64,000 nt of DNA from Gaiellasilicea sp037720595 (GTDB taxonomy: Bacteria; Actinomycetota; Thermoleophilia; Gaiellales; Gaiellaceae): NCBI GenBank assembly GCA_037720595.1, contig JBBJLW010000019.1, positions 1 through 64,000 on the forward strand. Reading direction: 5' to 3'. This document shows, in pieces, positions 1 through 10,177 of the stretch. The position numbers were made by a program, and so were the translations under genes. Under the pieces are notes generated by a model. The model saw only the letters and a program-made list of their open reading frames with translations, searched no databases and was not told where the DNA came from. How positions within the stretch are numbered: position 1 is the first letter of the stretch; each line of letters opens with the position of its first letter.

Positions 1-978
1 CATCCGCTGGAGGATAGCGGCGTCCCCGAGCAGCTCTGCGACGGTCTCGGCAAGCTCTTCGACCTCGAAGCCGGAGAGAACCCGGCCGCCGCCCGAGTCG
101 CGGACGAGGTGCTCGGGCCCGCCGGAGGGCGTCGTCACGACCGGGCCGCCGCGCGCGGGTGCGCCGGCCGCGACGATCCCGAACCCCTCCTGCCGCGACG
201 GCAGGACGAAGAGCGACGGCCCGGCGATCGAGTCGATCTCGCCGAGCGCCTCGACTCCGTCCGGGACGTGGCGCGGCGGCCGGCCGACCAGCCGCAGCTT
301 CGTGCCGGGAACGCGGGCGCGAATCAGCGGCAGCGCCTCGAGCAGGAGCGGCAGGTTCTTACGCGGGTCGTCGGCACGGCCGATGAAGACGAGGACCGGC
401 TCCTCGAGCCGCGCGAGCCAGCGCTCGTCGGGCTCGGGCGCGAGGCTGTCGACATCGACCGGAATCGGCAGGATCCCGACCTCCGCCTCGTCGAGACCGC
501 CGGCGGTGGCGAGCACCGATCTCGAGGCGGCGCTCGTCGCATAGACGCGCGCGGCCTCGCGGATCACGCGGCGCTCGAGCGGACGGAGGAAGGGGGCGTT
601 CAGCCGCTGGGCGAGCTTGCGCACAGGGTCGAGCCCGCGGGCGCGCGCCGCCCACTCGTCGTCGAGCGTCGCCCCGAGCCAGCAGCCGTATCGACGGCCC
701 GAAACGGGCGCCGCGAGCCCGTGAGTCGCGAGCGGGCCGGCGACCCAGACGGACGTCGCGTCCTGTAGACGTGGAGCGAGGCGCCGAGCCCAGCGACGCT
801 GTCGCAGCGCTTCGACGCGATCCACCGTCAGCTTTTTGCCGCCGAAGGTGGGATGCGGCCCCGAGAGGAGCTCGGGGGAACGCCCAAGCTCGCGGGCGCC
901 GGCAAGGAACGCCTCTACCTGGGCGGCGCCGCCACCCCCGAAGCGCGGATCCGGGCCAACGACGGCGAGGTCGATCAC
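1..978 (-). CDS. GT4 glycosyltransferase, 3' part beyond the window
   Basis: Reading the minus strand from a GTG at 978 gives 326 codons without a stop to the window edge. The start overlaps the TGA of the upstream gene (GTGA), so the two are translationally coupled. The protein opens with a Rossmann-type strand and a glycine-rich loop (GPDPRFGGGG) and has the GT-B C-terminal half: a VFIGRADDPRKNLPLLLEA segment and a SRQEGFG donor-site motif. It probably transfers a sugar from a nucleotide donor to a lipid-linked glycan at the inner membrane face. Oddity: the GT4 EX7E motif reads EGFGIVAAG, so the second Glu is Gly. Donor and acceptor cannot be told. Confidence 0.85.
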   Translation of the reverse strand, partial: MIDLAVVGPDPRFGGGGAAQVEAFLAGARELGRSPELLSGPHPTFGGKKLTVDRVEALRQRRWARRLAPRLQDATSVWVAGPLATHGLAAPVSGRRYGCWLGATLDDEWAARARGLDPVRKLAQRLNAPFLRPLERRVIREAARVYATSAASRSVLATAGGLDEAEVGILPIPVDVDSLAPEPDERWLARLEEPVLVFIGRADDPRKNLPLLLEALPLIRARVPGTKLRLVGRPPRHVPDGVEALGEIDSIAGPSLFVLPSRQEGFGIVAAGAPARGGPVVTTPSGGPEHLVRDSGGGRVLSGFEVEELAETVAELLGDAAILQRM

Positions 979-2132
979 CCGATCGCCTCTCGATAGAGCC
1001 GCTCCTGCTCGCCCACGACCGACTCCCACGAAACCTCCTGCGCCACCTCTCGCCCGCCGGCACCGAGCCGCTCGCGCAGCGCCGGGTCCGCAAGCACTCG
1101 CACGATCGCCGCCCGTATCGGCTCCACAGCCGGCGGCACGATCAGCGCAGCGCGCTCGCCGAGCAAAGCCGCGACCCCACAGCGATCCGTGACGACGACC
1201 GGCGTCCCGGCGGCGGCCGCCTCGGCCGCCACCACCCCGAAGCTCTCGTTGCGCGAAGGCAGGACGAAGACATCGGCCTCGCCGTAGAGCTCGCGCGGCT
1301 GCCGCTCGTCGAACGGCGGCACCAGGTGAACCCGACCGGCGAGCGCGGGGCGGGCCCGCCCCGTCTCGCGCCGCGCAATGGGGCCGGCGCCGTCGGCGGG
1401 CCCGACGATCGCGACGTGGACGTCCGGAATTCCAGCGACCGCTTCGAGCAGCAGGTCGAGACCCTTCTTGAAGCTGATCCGGCCGACGTTCAGGACGAGC
1501 GGCACCTCGGGGCCGATCCCGAGCCGCGCCCGGAGAATCGTTCCGCGCTCCGTATGCGGCGCGGGAAAGCCGTTCGGCCGGACGACGACTCGCGCGGGAT
1601 CGAGCCCTGCCTCGATCAGCTCGACGCGCTCGAGCTCGGAGACGGCGAGCACGAGCGCCGCTCCTCGAGCCACTCGCTCGCCGAGGAGCCGGTCGAAGGA
1701 ACGTTTCAGAGGCAGGTTGCGATAGCGCCGCACGTACATGTCGAGCGGCTCGAACACGTACGGGATCGAGCGGATCCCGGCCCACGCGCCCGTGAGTGTC
1801 GTGACCACGTCGCGGTAGCCGAAGACATGGACGACGTCCGGCTGGGGAAGAGAGCGGAGCACGAGCGGCAGACTCGGCGTGACACCCATCCAGCGGTAGC
1901 GGAGCGGTGTCGCGAGCTCGTGGACGTGGACTCCGGCCCGCGTCCGCGTACGCGTGCGCAGCCGCTGGGCAGGCGGCGCTCCGATCGAACGAAGCGACGT
2001 CGTGATCACGTCGACGTGGTGCCCCGCCGCTGCGAGACCCTCCGTCAACTCGCGCGCGACCCAGATCGGCCCGCCGAACGCGACCGCCGGCCAGAACGCG
2101 GGCGCGGCAAACAGGATGCGCAGCGGCTGCAC
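975..2132 (-). CDS. GT4 family glycosyltransferase
   Basis: A 385-residue GT-B enzyme of usual GT4 length. The frame stays open upstream to 2285, but homology begins at LRILFAAPAFWPAVAFGG, so I take the GTG at 2132, three codons earlier. The N-terminal acceptor domain has the GGP loop. The C-terminal domain has GRISFKKGLDLLLEA and an intact EX7E motif (ESFGVVAAE) that binds the nucleotide-sugar diphosphate. It overlaps the next gene on the same strand by 4 nt and is divergent from the epimerase at 2182. It presumably extends a lipid-linked oligosaccharide; substrate unknown. Confidence 0.9.
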   Translation of the reverse strand: MQPLRILFAAPAFWPAVAFGGPIWVARELTEGLAAAGHHVDVITTSLRSIGAPPAQRLRTRTRTRAGVHVHELATPLRYRWMGVTPSLPLVLRSLPQPDVVHVFGYRDVVTTLTGAWAGIRSIPYVFEPLDMYVRRYRNLPLKRSFDRLLGERVARGAALVLAVSELERVELIEAGLDPARVVVRPNGFPAPHTERGTILRARLGIGPEVPLVLNVGRISFKKGLDLLLEAVAGIPDVHVAIVGPADGAGPIARRETGRARPALAGRVHLVPPFDERQPRELYGEADVFVLPSRNESFGVVAAEAAAAGTPVVVTDRCGVAALLGERAALIVPPAVEPIRAAIVRVLADPALRERLGAGGREVAQEVSWESVVGEQERLYREAIG

Positions 2133-2168
2133 GGAGCAGACGTTAACGCTGGCCTCACGACGCCGCGT

Positions 2169-2174
2169 TACCCT
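2169..2174 (+). promoter_or_regulatory. -10 box TACCCT, leaderless start
   Basis: TACCCT lies 7 nt before the ATG at 2182. It matches the TANNNT spacing seen before many starts here, so transcription probably begins at or next to the start codon. No -35 is obvious. Confidence 0.45.
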
Positions 2175-2181
2175 TGGCGCG

Positions 2182-3263
<1,082 letters not shown>

Positions 3264-3267
<4 letters not shown>

Positions 3268-4484
3268 ACGGCTCATCCCGCCGGCCGCGCCTGCTCGTCC
3301 TCAACCAGTACTACTGGCCCGGCGTCGAGGCGACCGCGAACCTGCTCACGGAGCTCTGCGAGGCGCTCGCCGCCGACTACGAGGTCACCGTCGTCACAGG
3401 CGCAGTCAACGCGAAGCTGCCCGAGCGCGAGCTCCGGAACGGCGTCGAGATCGTGCGGGTGCAGTCGACCGCGTACGACCGCTCGCAGCTTTCCCGGCGC
3501 GCGACGAACTACTTCACCTACGTCGCGGGTGTGATCCGCCAGGGGATGAGGACCGAGCGGCCCGACCTCGTGATCTGCATGACAGATCCCCCTTTCCTCG
3601 GCGCCGTCGCCCGGATCGTCGCGGGCCGATTCCGGGTGCCGCTGCTCGTGATCGCCCAGGACGTCTTCCCGGAGATCGCCGTCGCGCTCGGCCGGCTTCG
3701 CAACCCGGTACTCGTGCGAGCGCTGCGCCTGCTCGTCGGCACCTCGATGCGGCGCGCCGACCGCGTGGTCGTGATCGGGGACACGATGAAGCGGCGGATC
3801 GAGGAAAAGGGCGTCGAGAGCGGCCGGATCCGGGTGATCCCGAACTGGGGCGACGCCTCGCTGACGACGCCGGCACCGCGCGACAACGAGTGGGCGCGCA
3901 AGCACAAGCTCGTGGGCAAGTTCGTCGTCATGCACTTCGGCAACGTCGGGCACGCGCAGGATCTCGACACGCTGATCCGCGCGACGACGTTGCTCCGCGA
4001 CCTCGACGATCTCACGGTGCCGATCATCGGCGTCGGCGCGAGGCGGGAGGAGCTGATCGCGCTGGCCCGCCGGCTCGAGGCCGACAAGGTGCGTTTCCTT
4101 CCCTGGCAGGCCTACGCGCAGCGCGCCTTGCCGATCTCCGCCGCCGACATCCACGTGGTCGGACTCGCCCAGGGCCTGGCGGGCTACATCGTTCCGAGCC
4201 GGCTCTACGGGATCCTCGCCGCCGGCAAGCCCGTGATCGCCGCCGCCGAGGCCGAGAGCGAGACCGCCCAGCTCGTGGCCGAGGTCGGCTGCGGCGTCGT
4301 CGTCGAGCCCGGCGATCCGCTCGCACTCGCGACCGTGCTGCGCGCGGCTCACAACGGCGCTTACGACCTCGACGAGATGGGCCGTCGCGCCCGCGCCTTC
4401 GCCGAGTCGGCGAGCGACCGCTCGATCGCCGTTCGGCGCTACCGGGACGTCCTCGACGAGCTCCGGGTCGACGGGGGGCGCTAG
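3264..4484 (+). CDS. GT4 glycosyltransferase, WcaI-like
   Basis: A 406-residue GT-B protein starting at a GTG that overlaps the epimerase stop (GTGA). The N-terminus (LLVLNQYYWPGVEATANLL) and the DPPFLGAVA segment are typical of the WcaI branch of GT4, involved in colanic-acid-type exopolysaccharide. The donor domain has VMHFGNVGHAQDLDTLI and YIVPSRLYGILAAGKPVIA. In this branch the EX7E region is replaced by the S-R-LYGILAAGKP arrangement, so the missing first Glu is not a defect. It sits immediately before the GT2 and phosphoglycosyltransferase genes, suggesting one repeat-unit assembly operon. Confidence 0.88.
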
Positions 4485-5581
4485 TGCTCGCGGCGAAGGC
4501 GCTCTTCTGGGGCTCGCTCGGCGCGCTCGTCTGGACGCACGCGGCCTATCCGGTTGCCGCGGCCGCAGCGGCACGGCTCTTCGCGCGCCCGGTCCGCAAG
4601 GGCGACGAGACGCCGTCCGTCACCGTGATCGTCGCGGCCTATAACGAGGAGGCCGTGGTCGAGCGCCGGCTCGAGAACCTGCTCGCGCTCGACTACCCGC
4701 CCGAGCGACTCGAGCTCGTGGTCAGCTCCGACGCGTCGAGCGACCACACTCACGAGCGCGTCGAGCGCTTCGCGCCGCGGGTGAAGCTAATCGTGAACGA
4801 GCGCGGCGGCAAGGTCGCAGCCCAGAATCGGGCCGTCCGGGAGGCGGGCAGCGAGGTCGTCGCCTTCTCCGACGCGAATGCGACCTGGGCCCCGGACGCT
4901 CTCCGGCAGCTCGTGCGCAGCTTCGCCGACCCCGAGGTCGCGTACGTCTGCGGCCAGCTGAAGCTCCAGCGCGTGGACGGCTCGAACAAGGAGGGCGTTT
5001 ACTGGCGCTACGAGCTGGCCGTCCGGGCCGCAGAGTCGGAGCTCGCCTCGGTCACGGGCGGGAACGGGTCGATCTATGCGGTGCGGCGCGAGGACTACGT
5101 CGAGGTCGATCCGCGCTTCGGCCACGACCTGGCGTTCCCGTACCTGCTGGTGCAGCGCGGCCGCCGCGCCGTCTACGAGCCCGCGGCTCACGCATTCGAG
5201 AAGCCGACGCCGACGAACGAGACCGAGTATCGGCGCAAGGTGCGGATGTTCGAGCACTGCTGGCTGATCACGCTCCGCGGGCGGATGATGCGCGGGCTAC
5301 CGCCCATGTACTGGCTCGAGATGCTCTCGCACCGCGTGCTCCGCTACGGAAGTGGCGCGCTTCACCTGCTGCTGCTCGCCGCGTCCGTCGCGCTCGTCCG
5401 CGAGGGCTGGCTCTATCAGCTCGCGCTCGCCGGCCAGCTCCTCCTGCTGGCCGCCGCCGGGGTCGGCGTCGGGGTCGCCCGCTACTACGTCCTCGTCACC
5501 TGGGCCACCGTGGTCGCGCTCTGGAACTACCTCCGCCGGGGCGTCCCGGCAACGTGGGACGTCCCGGAAGGGACGCGGTGA
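4484..5581 (+). CDS. Membrane GT2 glycosyltransferase
   Basis: A 365-residue processive-type GT2. The GTG at 4484 shares its G with the TAG stop of the previous gene. An N-terminal hydrophobic helix (about residues 3-25) is followed by the GT-A domain: VIVAAYNEE, SDASSDHT and a SDANA DXD-like metal site, then GGNGSIYAVR and GHDLAFPY. The C-terminal 100 residues hold two or more membrane helices and end in a polar tail. Family knowledge: such enzymes transfer a sugar from UDP or GDP donors to a lipid or growing chain at the cytoplasmic membrane. The order GT4, GT2, phosphoglycosyltransferase suggests subunit assembly. Confidence 0.88.
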   Translation: MLAAKALFWGSLGALVWTHAAYPVAAAAAARLFARPVRKGDETPSVTVIVAAYNEEAVVERRLENLLALDYPPERLELVVSSDASSDHTHERVERFAPRVKLIVNERGGKVAAQNRAVREAGSEVVAFSDANATWAPDALRQLVRSFADPEVAYVCGQLKLQRVDGSNKEGVYWRYELAVRAAESELASVTGGNGSIYAVRREDYVEVDPRFGHDLAFPYLLVQRGRRAVYEPAAHAFEKPTPTNETEYRRKVRMFEHCWLITLRGRMMRGLPPMYWLEMLSHRVLRYGSGALHLLLLAASVALVREGWLYQLALAGQLLLLAAAGVGVGVARYYVLVTWATVVALWNYLRRGVPATWDVPEGTR

Positions 5582-6156
5582 ATCGCGGACTCGACGTCGC
5601 GATCGCGGGCACCGGGCTCGTCCTTGCGAGTCCGCTCCTGGTCGCCTCGGCGCTCGCCGTCAAGCTCGACGACGGCGGGCCTGTCCTCTACCGGCAGGCT
5701 CGCGTCGGCCGCGACGGCGCCGACTTCGAGCTGCTGAAGCTGCGGACGATGATCGTCGGCGCAGAGCGGCAGGGAGCGGGGTACGCGGTGGCGGCGGGCG
5801 ACTCTCGGATCACCCGGATCGGCCATTTCCTCCGCCGCAGCTCGCTCGACGAGCTGCCGCAGCTCTGGAACGTCGTCCGCGGCGAGATGAGCCTGATCGG
5901 CCCACGTCCGACCCTGCGCTACCAGGTCGAGCAGTACACCGAGCGCCAGCGGCGGCGGCTCGAGATCCGACCCGGAATCACCGGCTGGGCGCAGATCCAC
6001 GGTCGCGCCACGCTCCCCTGGGAGGAGCGGATCGAGCTCGACCTCTGGTACGTAGACCACCGGAGCTGGAAGACCGACCTCCTGATCCTGCTCCGCACGC
6101 CGCTCGCCCTCCTCGGCGGCACCTACAAGGGCAAGACCGGCGGCTGGCGCGGCTGA
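5578..6156 (+). CDS. Small monotopic phosphoglycosyltransferase, PglC/WcaJ-C type
   Basis: A 192-residue protein consisting only of the bacterial sugar-transferase domain. An N-terminal re-entrant hydrophobic helix (residues 4-27) is followed by KLDDGGPVLYRQARVG, the catalytic Asp-Glu pair in SSLDELPQLWNV, SLIGPRPTL and the PGITGWAQIHGR signature. It should move phospho-sugar from UDP-sugar to undecaprenyl phosphate, the first committed step of glycan assembly. GTG start overlaps the GT2 stop by 4 nt. The 3' end overlaps the convergent methyltransferase by 34 nt. A second, large initiator lies at 50291, so two glycans may be primed in this region. Confidence 0.92.
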   Translation: MNRGLDVAIAGTGLVLASPLLVASALAVKLDDGGPVLYRQARVGRDGADFELLKLRTMIVGAERQGAGYAVAAGDSRITRIGHFLRRSSLDELPQLWNVVRGEMSLIGPRPTLRYQVEQYTERQRRRLEIRPGITGWAQIHGRATLPWEERIELDLWYVDHRSWKTDLLILLRTPLALLGGTYKGKTGGWRG

Positions 6157-6974
6157 GCCTCAGGCCGGCGCGCACGGAGGTAGAGGATGCGGTAGAGGTG
6201 GGCGAAGCGTGCGGTGTCCGCTTCCTCGCGCAGCGCCTCCTCGAAGGCGAGCGCCAGCAGGCGGGCCCCCGAGCCGCCGCGGACGTCCTTGAGGTCCCGC
6301 AGCGCGTATCGCTCGAGCAGCTCCACCTCGAGGCCGACCGATCGCGCGCCATCTCCGACTTCGTCGAGCCGCTGTCCGCGCTCCCACTCGCCGCTCGCGA
6401 GCGGCCGGAGCGCCCGTCCGACCGCCGGAACCCGTGTCGCCACGCGAGCGTAGGCACGCTTCCCCGCGAGCCAGCCCCGATTCGCCCTCCCTCGCCCGAG
6501 GTCGCCCGAATCGCAGGTGAGGAAGAGGCGTCCGTCCGTTCGCAGGACGCCGTGCATCTGACGCAGGGCCTCGATCCAGTCGGGGACGTGCTCGAGCACC
6601 TGAGTGCTCACGACGGCGTCGAACGAAGCCGGCCCGAACGTCTCCGTCAGGTCGAGCACACTCGTCTGCTGAAGCGCCATCGGGAAGCCGAGCTCCTCCG
6701 CCCGCCGTCGCGTCGGCTCGAGATGGTCGATGTCGACTCCGACAACATCCAGCCGGTCGGCGAACGGAACGAGCGGCTCCCAGAGGTTGAGCGGCTGGCT
6801 CAGCCCGCCACAGCCGACATCGAGGACACGGAGCCTTCCGGCCTCCCCGAGCTGCGCACGGAGATCGAGGATCAGACGGATCTTCGCCGAGCTCCCGGGA
6901 ACGCGGGACAGGTCGAGCCCGGCCGAGCGCACCTCGTCGAGCACGCGGGTCGCCGTGGCCGGAAGCGAGGGCAC
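6123..6974 (-). CDS. Class I SAM-dependent methyltransferase
   Basis: A 283-residue protein. Motif I is VLDVGCGGLS, motif II is the acidic end of VVGVDIDHLEP, and post-motif VVSTQVLEHVPDW is typical of the Methyltransf_11/23 group. The C-terminal 90 residues look helical and basic. It is the only minus-strand gene between two plus-strand runs and overlaps the phosphoglycosyltransferase 3' end. A role in capping or decorating a sugar is likely from context; the substrate is not visible. Confidence 0.85.
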   Translation of the reverse strand: MPSLPATATRVLDEVRSAGLDLSRVPGSSAKIRLILDLRAQLGEAGRLRVLDVGCGGLSQPLNLWEPLVPFADRLDVVGVDIDHLEPTRRRAEELGFPMALQQTSVLDLTETFGPASFDAVVSTQVLEHVPDWIEALRQMHGVLRTDGRLFLTCDSGDLGRGRANRGWLAGKRAYARVATRVPAVGRALRPLASGEWERGQRLDEVGDGARSVGLEVELLERYALRDLKDVRGGSGARLLALAFEEALREEADTARFAHLYRILYLRARRPEAQPRQPPVLPL

Positions 6975-6998
6975 GCGTCGACTCTAAGTGCAGCGGGA

Positions 6999-7004
6999 TA
7001 ACCT
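6999..7004 (+). promoter_or_regulatory. -10 box TAACCT, leaderless start
   Basis: TAACCT lies 7 nt before the GTG at 7012. It favours that start over the in-frame GTG at 6988, which lies upstream of the box. Confidence 0.45.
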
Positions 7005-7011
7005 GCGCACC

Positions 7012-8019
7012 GTGACGGCTGTCCTCTTCACCTGCGCCGGCCAGCGCGTCGACATCGTCTCTGCCTTCGCGCGCGCAGGCGCAACGACGATCGCGACCGA
7101 CCTCGACCAACTCGCGCCGGCGCTCTGGCACGCGGATCACTACGAGCTCGTGCCGCGCGTCGCCGACGACGCCTATGTGCCGGCGCTCGCGGCGCTCGTC
7201 GAGGAGTACGACGTGAAGCTGATCGTCCCGCTCACCGACCTCGACCAGCTCCTGCTCGCACGCTCGAGAGAGGCGCTCGAGCCCGCCCTCGCCCTCGTGC
7301 CGGAGCCGGACGTCTGCGAGACGATGGGCGACAAGTACCTCGCCCACGCCTTCTTCGAGCGGCACGGGATCCCGAGTCCGCGGAGCTGGCTGCCGAAGGA
7401 CGTACCGGACGACGCGCGCTGGCCGCTGCTCGTCAAGGTGCGCGAGGGCTTCGGCTCGCGCCACATCTACCGCGCCCACGACCGCGCCGAGCTCGACTTC
7501 TTCCTCGGCTACACCACCGTCCCCTCGTTCGTGCAGGAGTGCTGCCGCGGCGAGGAGTTCTCCATCGACCTCTTCTGCGACCTCGAGAGCCGCTGCCTGA
7601 ACGCGATCCCGCGCACGATGATCCAGTCGAAGGGCGGCGAGTCGATCAAGGGCGCGACGATCCAGGACGCGGAGCTGATCGCACACGCGGCGCACGTCGC
7701 CGAGACGGCCGGGATCGTCGGCCCCGCGAACGTCCAGTGCTTCCGCGAGCCGGACGGGTCGCTCCCCGTCACCGACGTCAACCCACGCTTCGGCGGTGGC
7801 TTTCCGCTGCCCCTCGCCGCAGGCAGTCGCTACCCTGAGCTCGCGCTCCAGCTCGCCGAGGGCGAGCGGCCCGAGCCTCGTCTCGGGGACTTTCGCGCCG
7901 GGGTCGTGATGACGCGCTTCTTCTCTCACCTGTGTCTGACCTCCGGGCCCGCCGGTAGCCTGGAACCGTTCGCCGAAGAGCTCCCAGAGCCGATCGCCAG
8001 CGAGCCCGGCGAAGCGTGA
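7012..8019 (+). CDS. ATP-grasp family ligase-like protein
   Basis: A 335-residue protein with a pre-ATP-grasp Rossmann-like N-terminus (VLFTCAGQRVDIVSAF) and an ATP-grasp domain: MGDKYLAHAFFERHGIPSP, LLVKVREGFGSRHIY, QECCRGEEFSIDLFCD and the metal-binding TDVNPRFGGGFPL. It resembles the CarB/PylC-like group that joins a carboxylate to an amine with ATP. I chose GTG 7012 because of the -10 box and the start of the first strand. Its stop overlaps the lipoprotein start (GTGA), beginning a tight seven-gene plus-strand run to 13246. It may attach an amino acid or other acyl group to a surface component; this is inference. Confidence 0.8.
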   Translation: MTAVLFTCAGQRVDIVSAFARAGATTIATDLDQLAPALWHADHYELVPRVADDAYVPALAALVEEYDVKLIVPLTDLDQLLLARSREALEPALALVPEPDVCETMGDKYLAHAFFERHGIPSPRSWLPKDVPDDARWPLLVKVREGFGSRHIYRAHDRAELDFFLGYTTVPSFVQECCRGEEFSIDLFCDLESRCLNAIPRTMIQSKGGESIKGATIQDAELIAHAAHVAETAGIVGPANVQCFREPDGSLPVTDVNPRFGGGFPLPLAAGSRYPELALQLAEGERPEPRLGDFRAGVVMTRFFSHLCLTSGPAGSLEPFAEELPEPIASEPGEA

Positions 8020-9434
8020 TCCGCCTTCTCGCGGCATCCCTGACCCTCGTGGTCCTCGTCGCGGCGTGCGCATCGGTACCGGACGGCGTCTTCGAGCGCG
8101 AGGCCGCGCCGCCGCCCCCCAAGGTCGCCCAGAAACGCCCGAAGCCCCCGGTGAAGCAGAAGCCCAAGCGCACGAAGGTGCTCGTCACCGTGGTCGACGG
8201 CGACACCCACAAGCGGGTCAAGGGCGCCCGCGTCGTGATCGGAAAGCGCGCCGATTACGCGAACCCGCGCGGCCTCGCCGCCGTCAGGATCAAGCACCGG
8301 ACGGCGCTCGAGGTGCGCATCTCGAAACCCGGCTACGCGACGCGAACCGTCCGGATGCCGTTCAAGCAGCGGCGGCAGGTGACCGCGCGGCTCTATCGCG
8401 ACGCGCTCCAGTGGACGATGTTCGGCGCCAACGCGCAGCGGACCGGAACGCACACCGAAATCGCGATCAAACCGCCGTTCAAGGTGGTCTGGTCGCGCGG
8501 GCTCGGCTCGCTGATCGAGTTCCCCGCCGTCGTCTACGAGGGTGTCGCGTACATCGGGAACTACAAGGGGACGATCTACGCCGTCTCGATGCGCAACGGC
8601 AAGGTGGTTTGGACCTACGACCCGCCGGGCGGCAAGATGGCCTCCTCGCCGGCCGTCACGGCCGAGAGCGTCGTGGTGCACGGAATGGACGGGATCGTGC
8701 GCGTGCTCGACCGGCGCAACGGCCGCCTGCGCTGGTCCTATCGGATCGGCTCGCCGATCGAGTCCTCGCCGGTGATCGCGAGCGGGATCGACTACTTCGG
8801 TGCCTGGAACGGGCGGATCTACGCGCTCGACCTGAAGCGGCGGAAGCTCCGCTGGCGCCAGACGATGGGCGCCAAGATCACTTCGAGCGCCGCGCTCGCG
8901 GGCAAGACGCTGTACATCGGCGACTACGCCGGTCGGCTGATCGCCATCTCGGTCGCGTCCGGAAAGGTGAGGTTCACCCGCTCGGTCAACGGCCGGATCT
9001 ACGGCACGCCCGCGGTCGCCGCAGGACGCGTCTTCGTGCCCTCTTCGACCGGCGGCAGCCTCACCGCCTTCACGACGAGCGGCCGCTACCTCTGGCGCGT
9101 CTCGACCGGCGCCTACGTCTATTCGACACCCGCGGTCTGGGCGGGACGCGTCTTCTTCGGCTCCTACAACGGCCGCTTCTACAGCGTCGCTGCGAGCTCC
9201 GGCCGCGTCCTCTGGTCGGTCGGCGCCGGCGGGCCGGTCTCGGGCGCGGCGGTCGTCGTCGCCGGAGTCGCCTACGCGGGCAGCACGCACGGCCGGATCA
9301 CCGGGGTCCGGGCGAAGACCGGCCGCGTCGTCCTTCGCTTCCCCCACGGCGAGTACGTGCCGGTCTCGGGGAACGGGAAGCGGCTGCTCCTGCACGGCTA
9401 CTCGCGGATCTGGGCAGTGGAGCCGAGGTCATGA
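8016..9434 (+). CDS. Lipoprotein with PEGA-like and PQQ-type beta-propeller repeats
   Basis: A 472-residue exported protein. The signal peptide ends in a lipobox (LVAAC, Cys18). A Pro/Lys-rich linker leads to a PEGA or carboxypeptidase-regulatory-like beta domain (about residues 50-125), then seven or so outer-membrane-BamB/PQQ-like blades, each with the pattern Y.G...G.IYA.....G...W. There is no sign of catalytic PQQ-dehydrogenase residues, so a scaffold or binding role is likelier than an enzyme. GTGA coupling joins it to the ATP-grasp gene, and a second propeller gene lies two genes on. It probably sits on the outer face of the membrane. Confidence 0.85.
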   Translation: MIRLLAASLTLVVLVAACASVPDGVFEREAAPPPPKVAQKRPKPPVKQKPKRTKVLVTVVDGDTHKRVKGARVVIGKRADYANPRGLAAVRIKHRTALEVRISKPGYATRTVRMPFKQRRQVTARLYRDALQWTMFGANAQRTGTHTEIAIKPPFKVVWSRGLGSLIEFPAVVYEGVAYIGNYKGTIYAVSMRNGKVVWTYDPPGGKMASSPAVTAESVVVHGMDGIVRVLDRRNGRLRWSYRIGSPIESSPVIASGIDYFGAWNGRIYALDLKRRKLRWRQTMGAKITSSAALAGKTLYIGDYAGRLIAISVASGKVRFTRSVNGRIYGTPAVAAGRVFVPSSTGGSLTAFTTSGRYLWRVSTGAYVYSTPAVWAGRVFFGSYNGRFYSVAASSGRVLWSVGAGGPVSGAAVVVAGVAYAGSTHGRITGVRAKTGRVVLRFPHGEYVPVSGNGKRLLLHGYSRIWAVEPRS

Positions 9435-10177
9435 GCAAGCCGTCCGACGCACTGCGGCAGGTCTACGAGCAACGAGGCGCGCTCGAATATGCGCACTTGC
9501 CGGACTCGTCGAGCGCACTCGATCGGAAGTTCGAGAGGATCACCGAGGTCCTGGGGAGGCTGCTCCCCTGTGAAGCGTTGCTCGATGCGGGTTGTGGTGA
9601 CGGGCGATACCTGGCTGCTCTGCGCTCACTGGGTTACGTGCCACCCAGAGTCGCCGGTATCGACATCGCCGACTCGATTCTCGCCACCGCCGCGAGCGCG
9701 ACCGCGGCGGCAGGTGTTCCCGCAGAGCTCGTCCGTGCGAATCTCGAGGAGCTGCCCTTCGAGGACGAAGCCTTCGACGTCATCCTCTGCACCCAGGTGA
9801 TAGAGCATCTGCTCGACCCGATCCAAGCCCTCCGGGAGCTCCATCGCGTGCTGCAACCGGGGGGTGTCCTCCTGATCACGACCGATCATCGAGGGAACCG
9901 CGTTTCCCGGTTCCTGAACGGGCCGAGAACCATGCTGGTCAGGCTTCTCCGACTGCGTGGGCGCCGTCGCCGCGTCCACTTCCCGCACCGTGACTTCGAG
10001 AGAGACGAATTCAGCGGGATGCTTCACGCTGCCGGATTCTCCGTGCGCCGGATCGAGACGTTCCGCTTTCACGTCACAGATGCACCTGCCGCGATCCAGC
10101 GATTGCTGAACACGGTCGACCGTCGGCTGGGACCGCACGGCGTCGGAGACATCCTCCTGGTCGTGTGCGAAGCGTGA
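9431..10177 (+). CDS. Class I SAM-dependent methyltransferase
   Basis: A 248-residue protein; ATG overlaps the previous stop (ATGA). Motif I is LLDAGCGDGRYL, motif II ends in VAGIDIADS, and LCTQVIEHLLDP and LQPGGVLLITT complete the Methyltransf_11 pattern. A basic stretch LRLRGRRRRVHFPH follows, then a C-terminal helical region. Third codon positions carry clearly more A and T than in the two propeller genes on either side, which suggests that the gene was inserted into the operon. Its target is unknown; context suggests a sugar or polyprenyl intermediate. Confidence 0.85.
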   Translation: MSKPSDALRQVYEQRGALEYAHLPDSSSALDRKFERITEVLGRLLPCEALLDAGCGDGRYLAALRSLGYVPPRVAGIDIADSILATAASATAAAGVPAELVRANLEELPFEDEAFDVILCTQVIEHLLDPIQALRELHRVLQPGGVLLITTDHRGNRVSRFLNGPRTMLVRLLRLRGRRRRVHFPHRDFERDEFSGMLHAAGFSVRRIETFRFHVTDAPAAIQRLLNTVDRRLGPHGVGDILLVVCEA

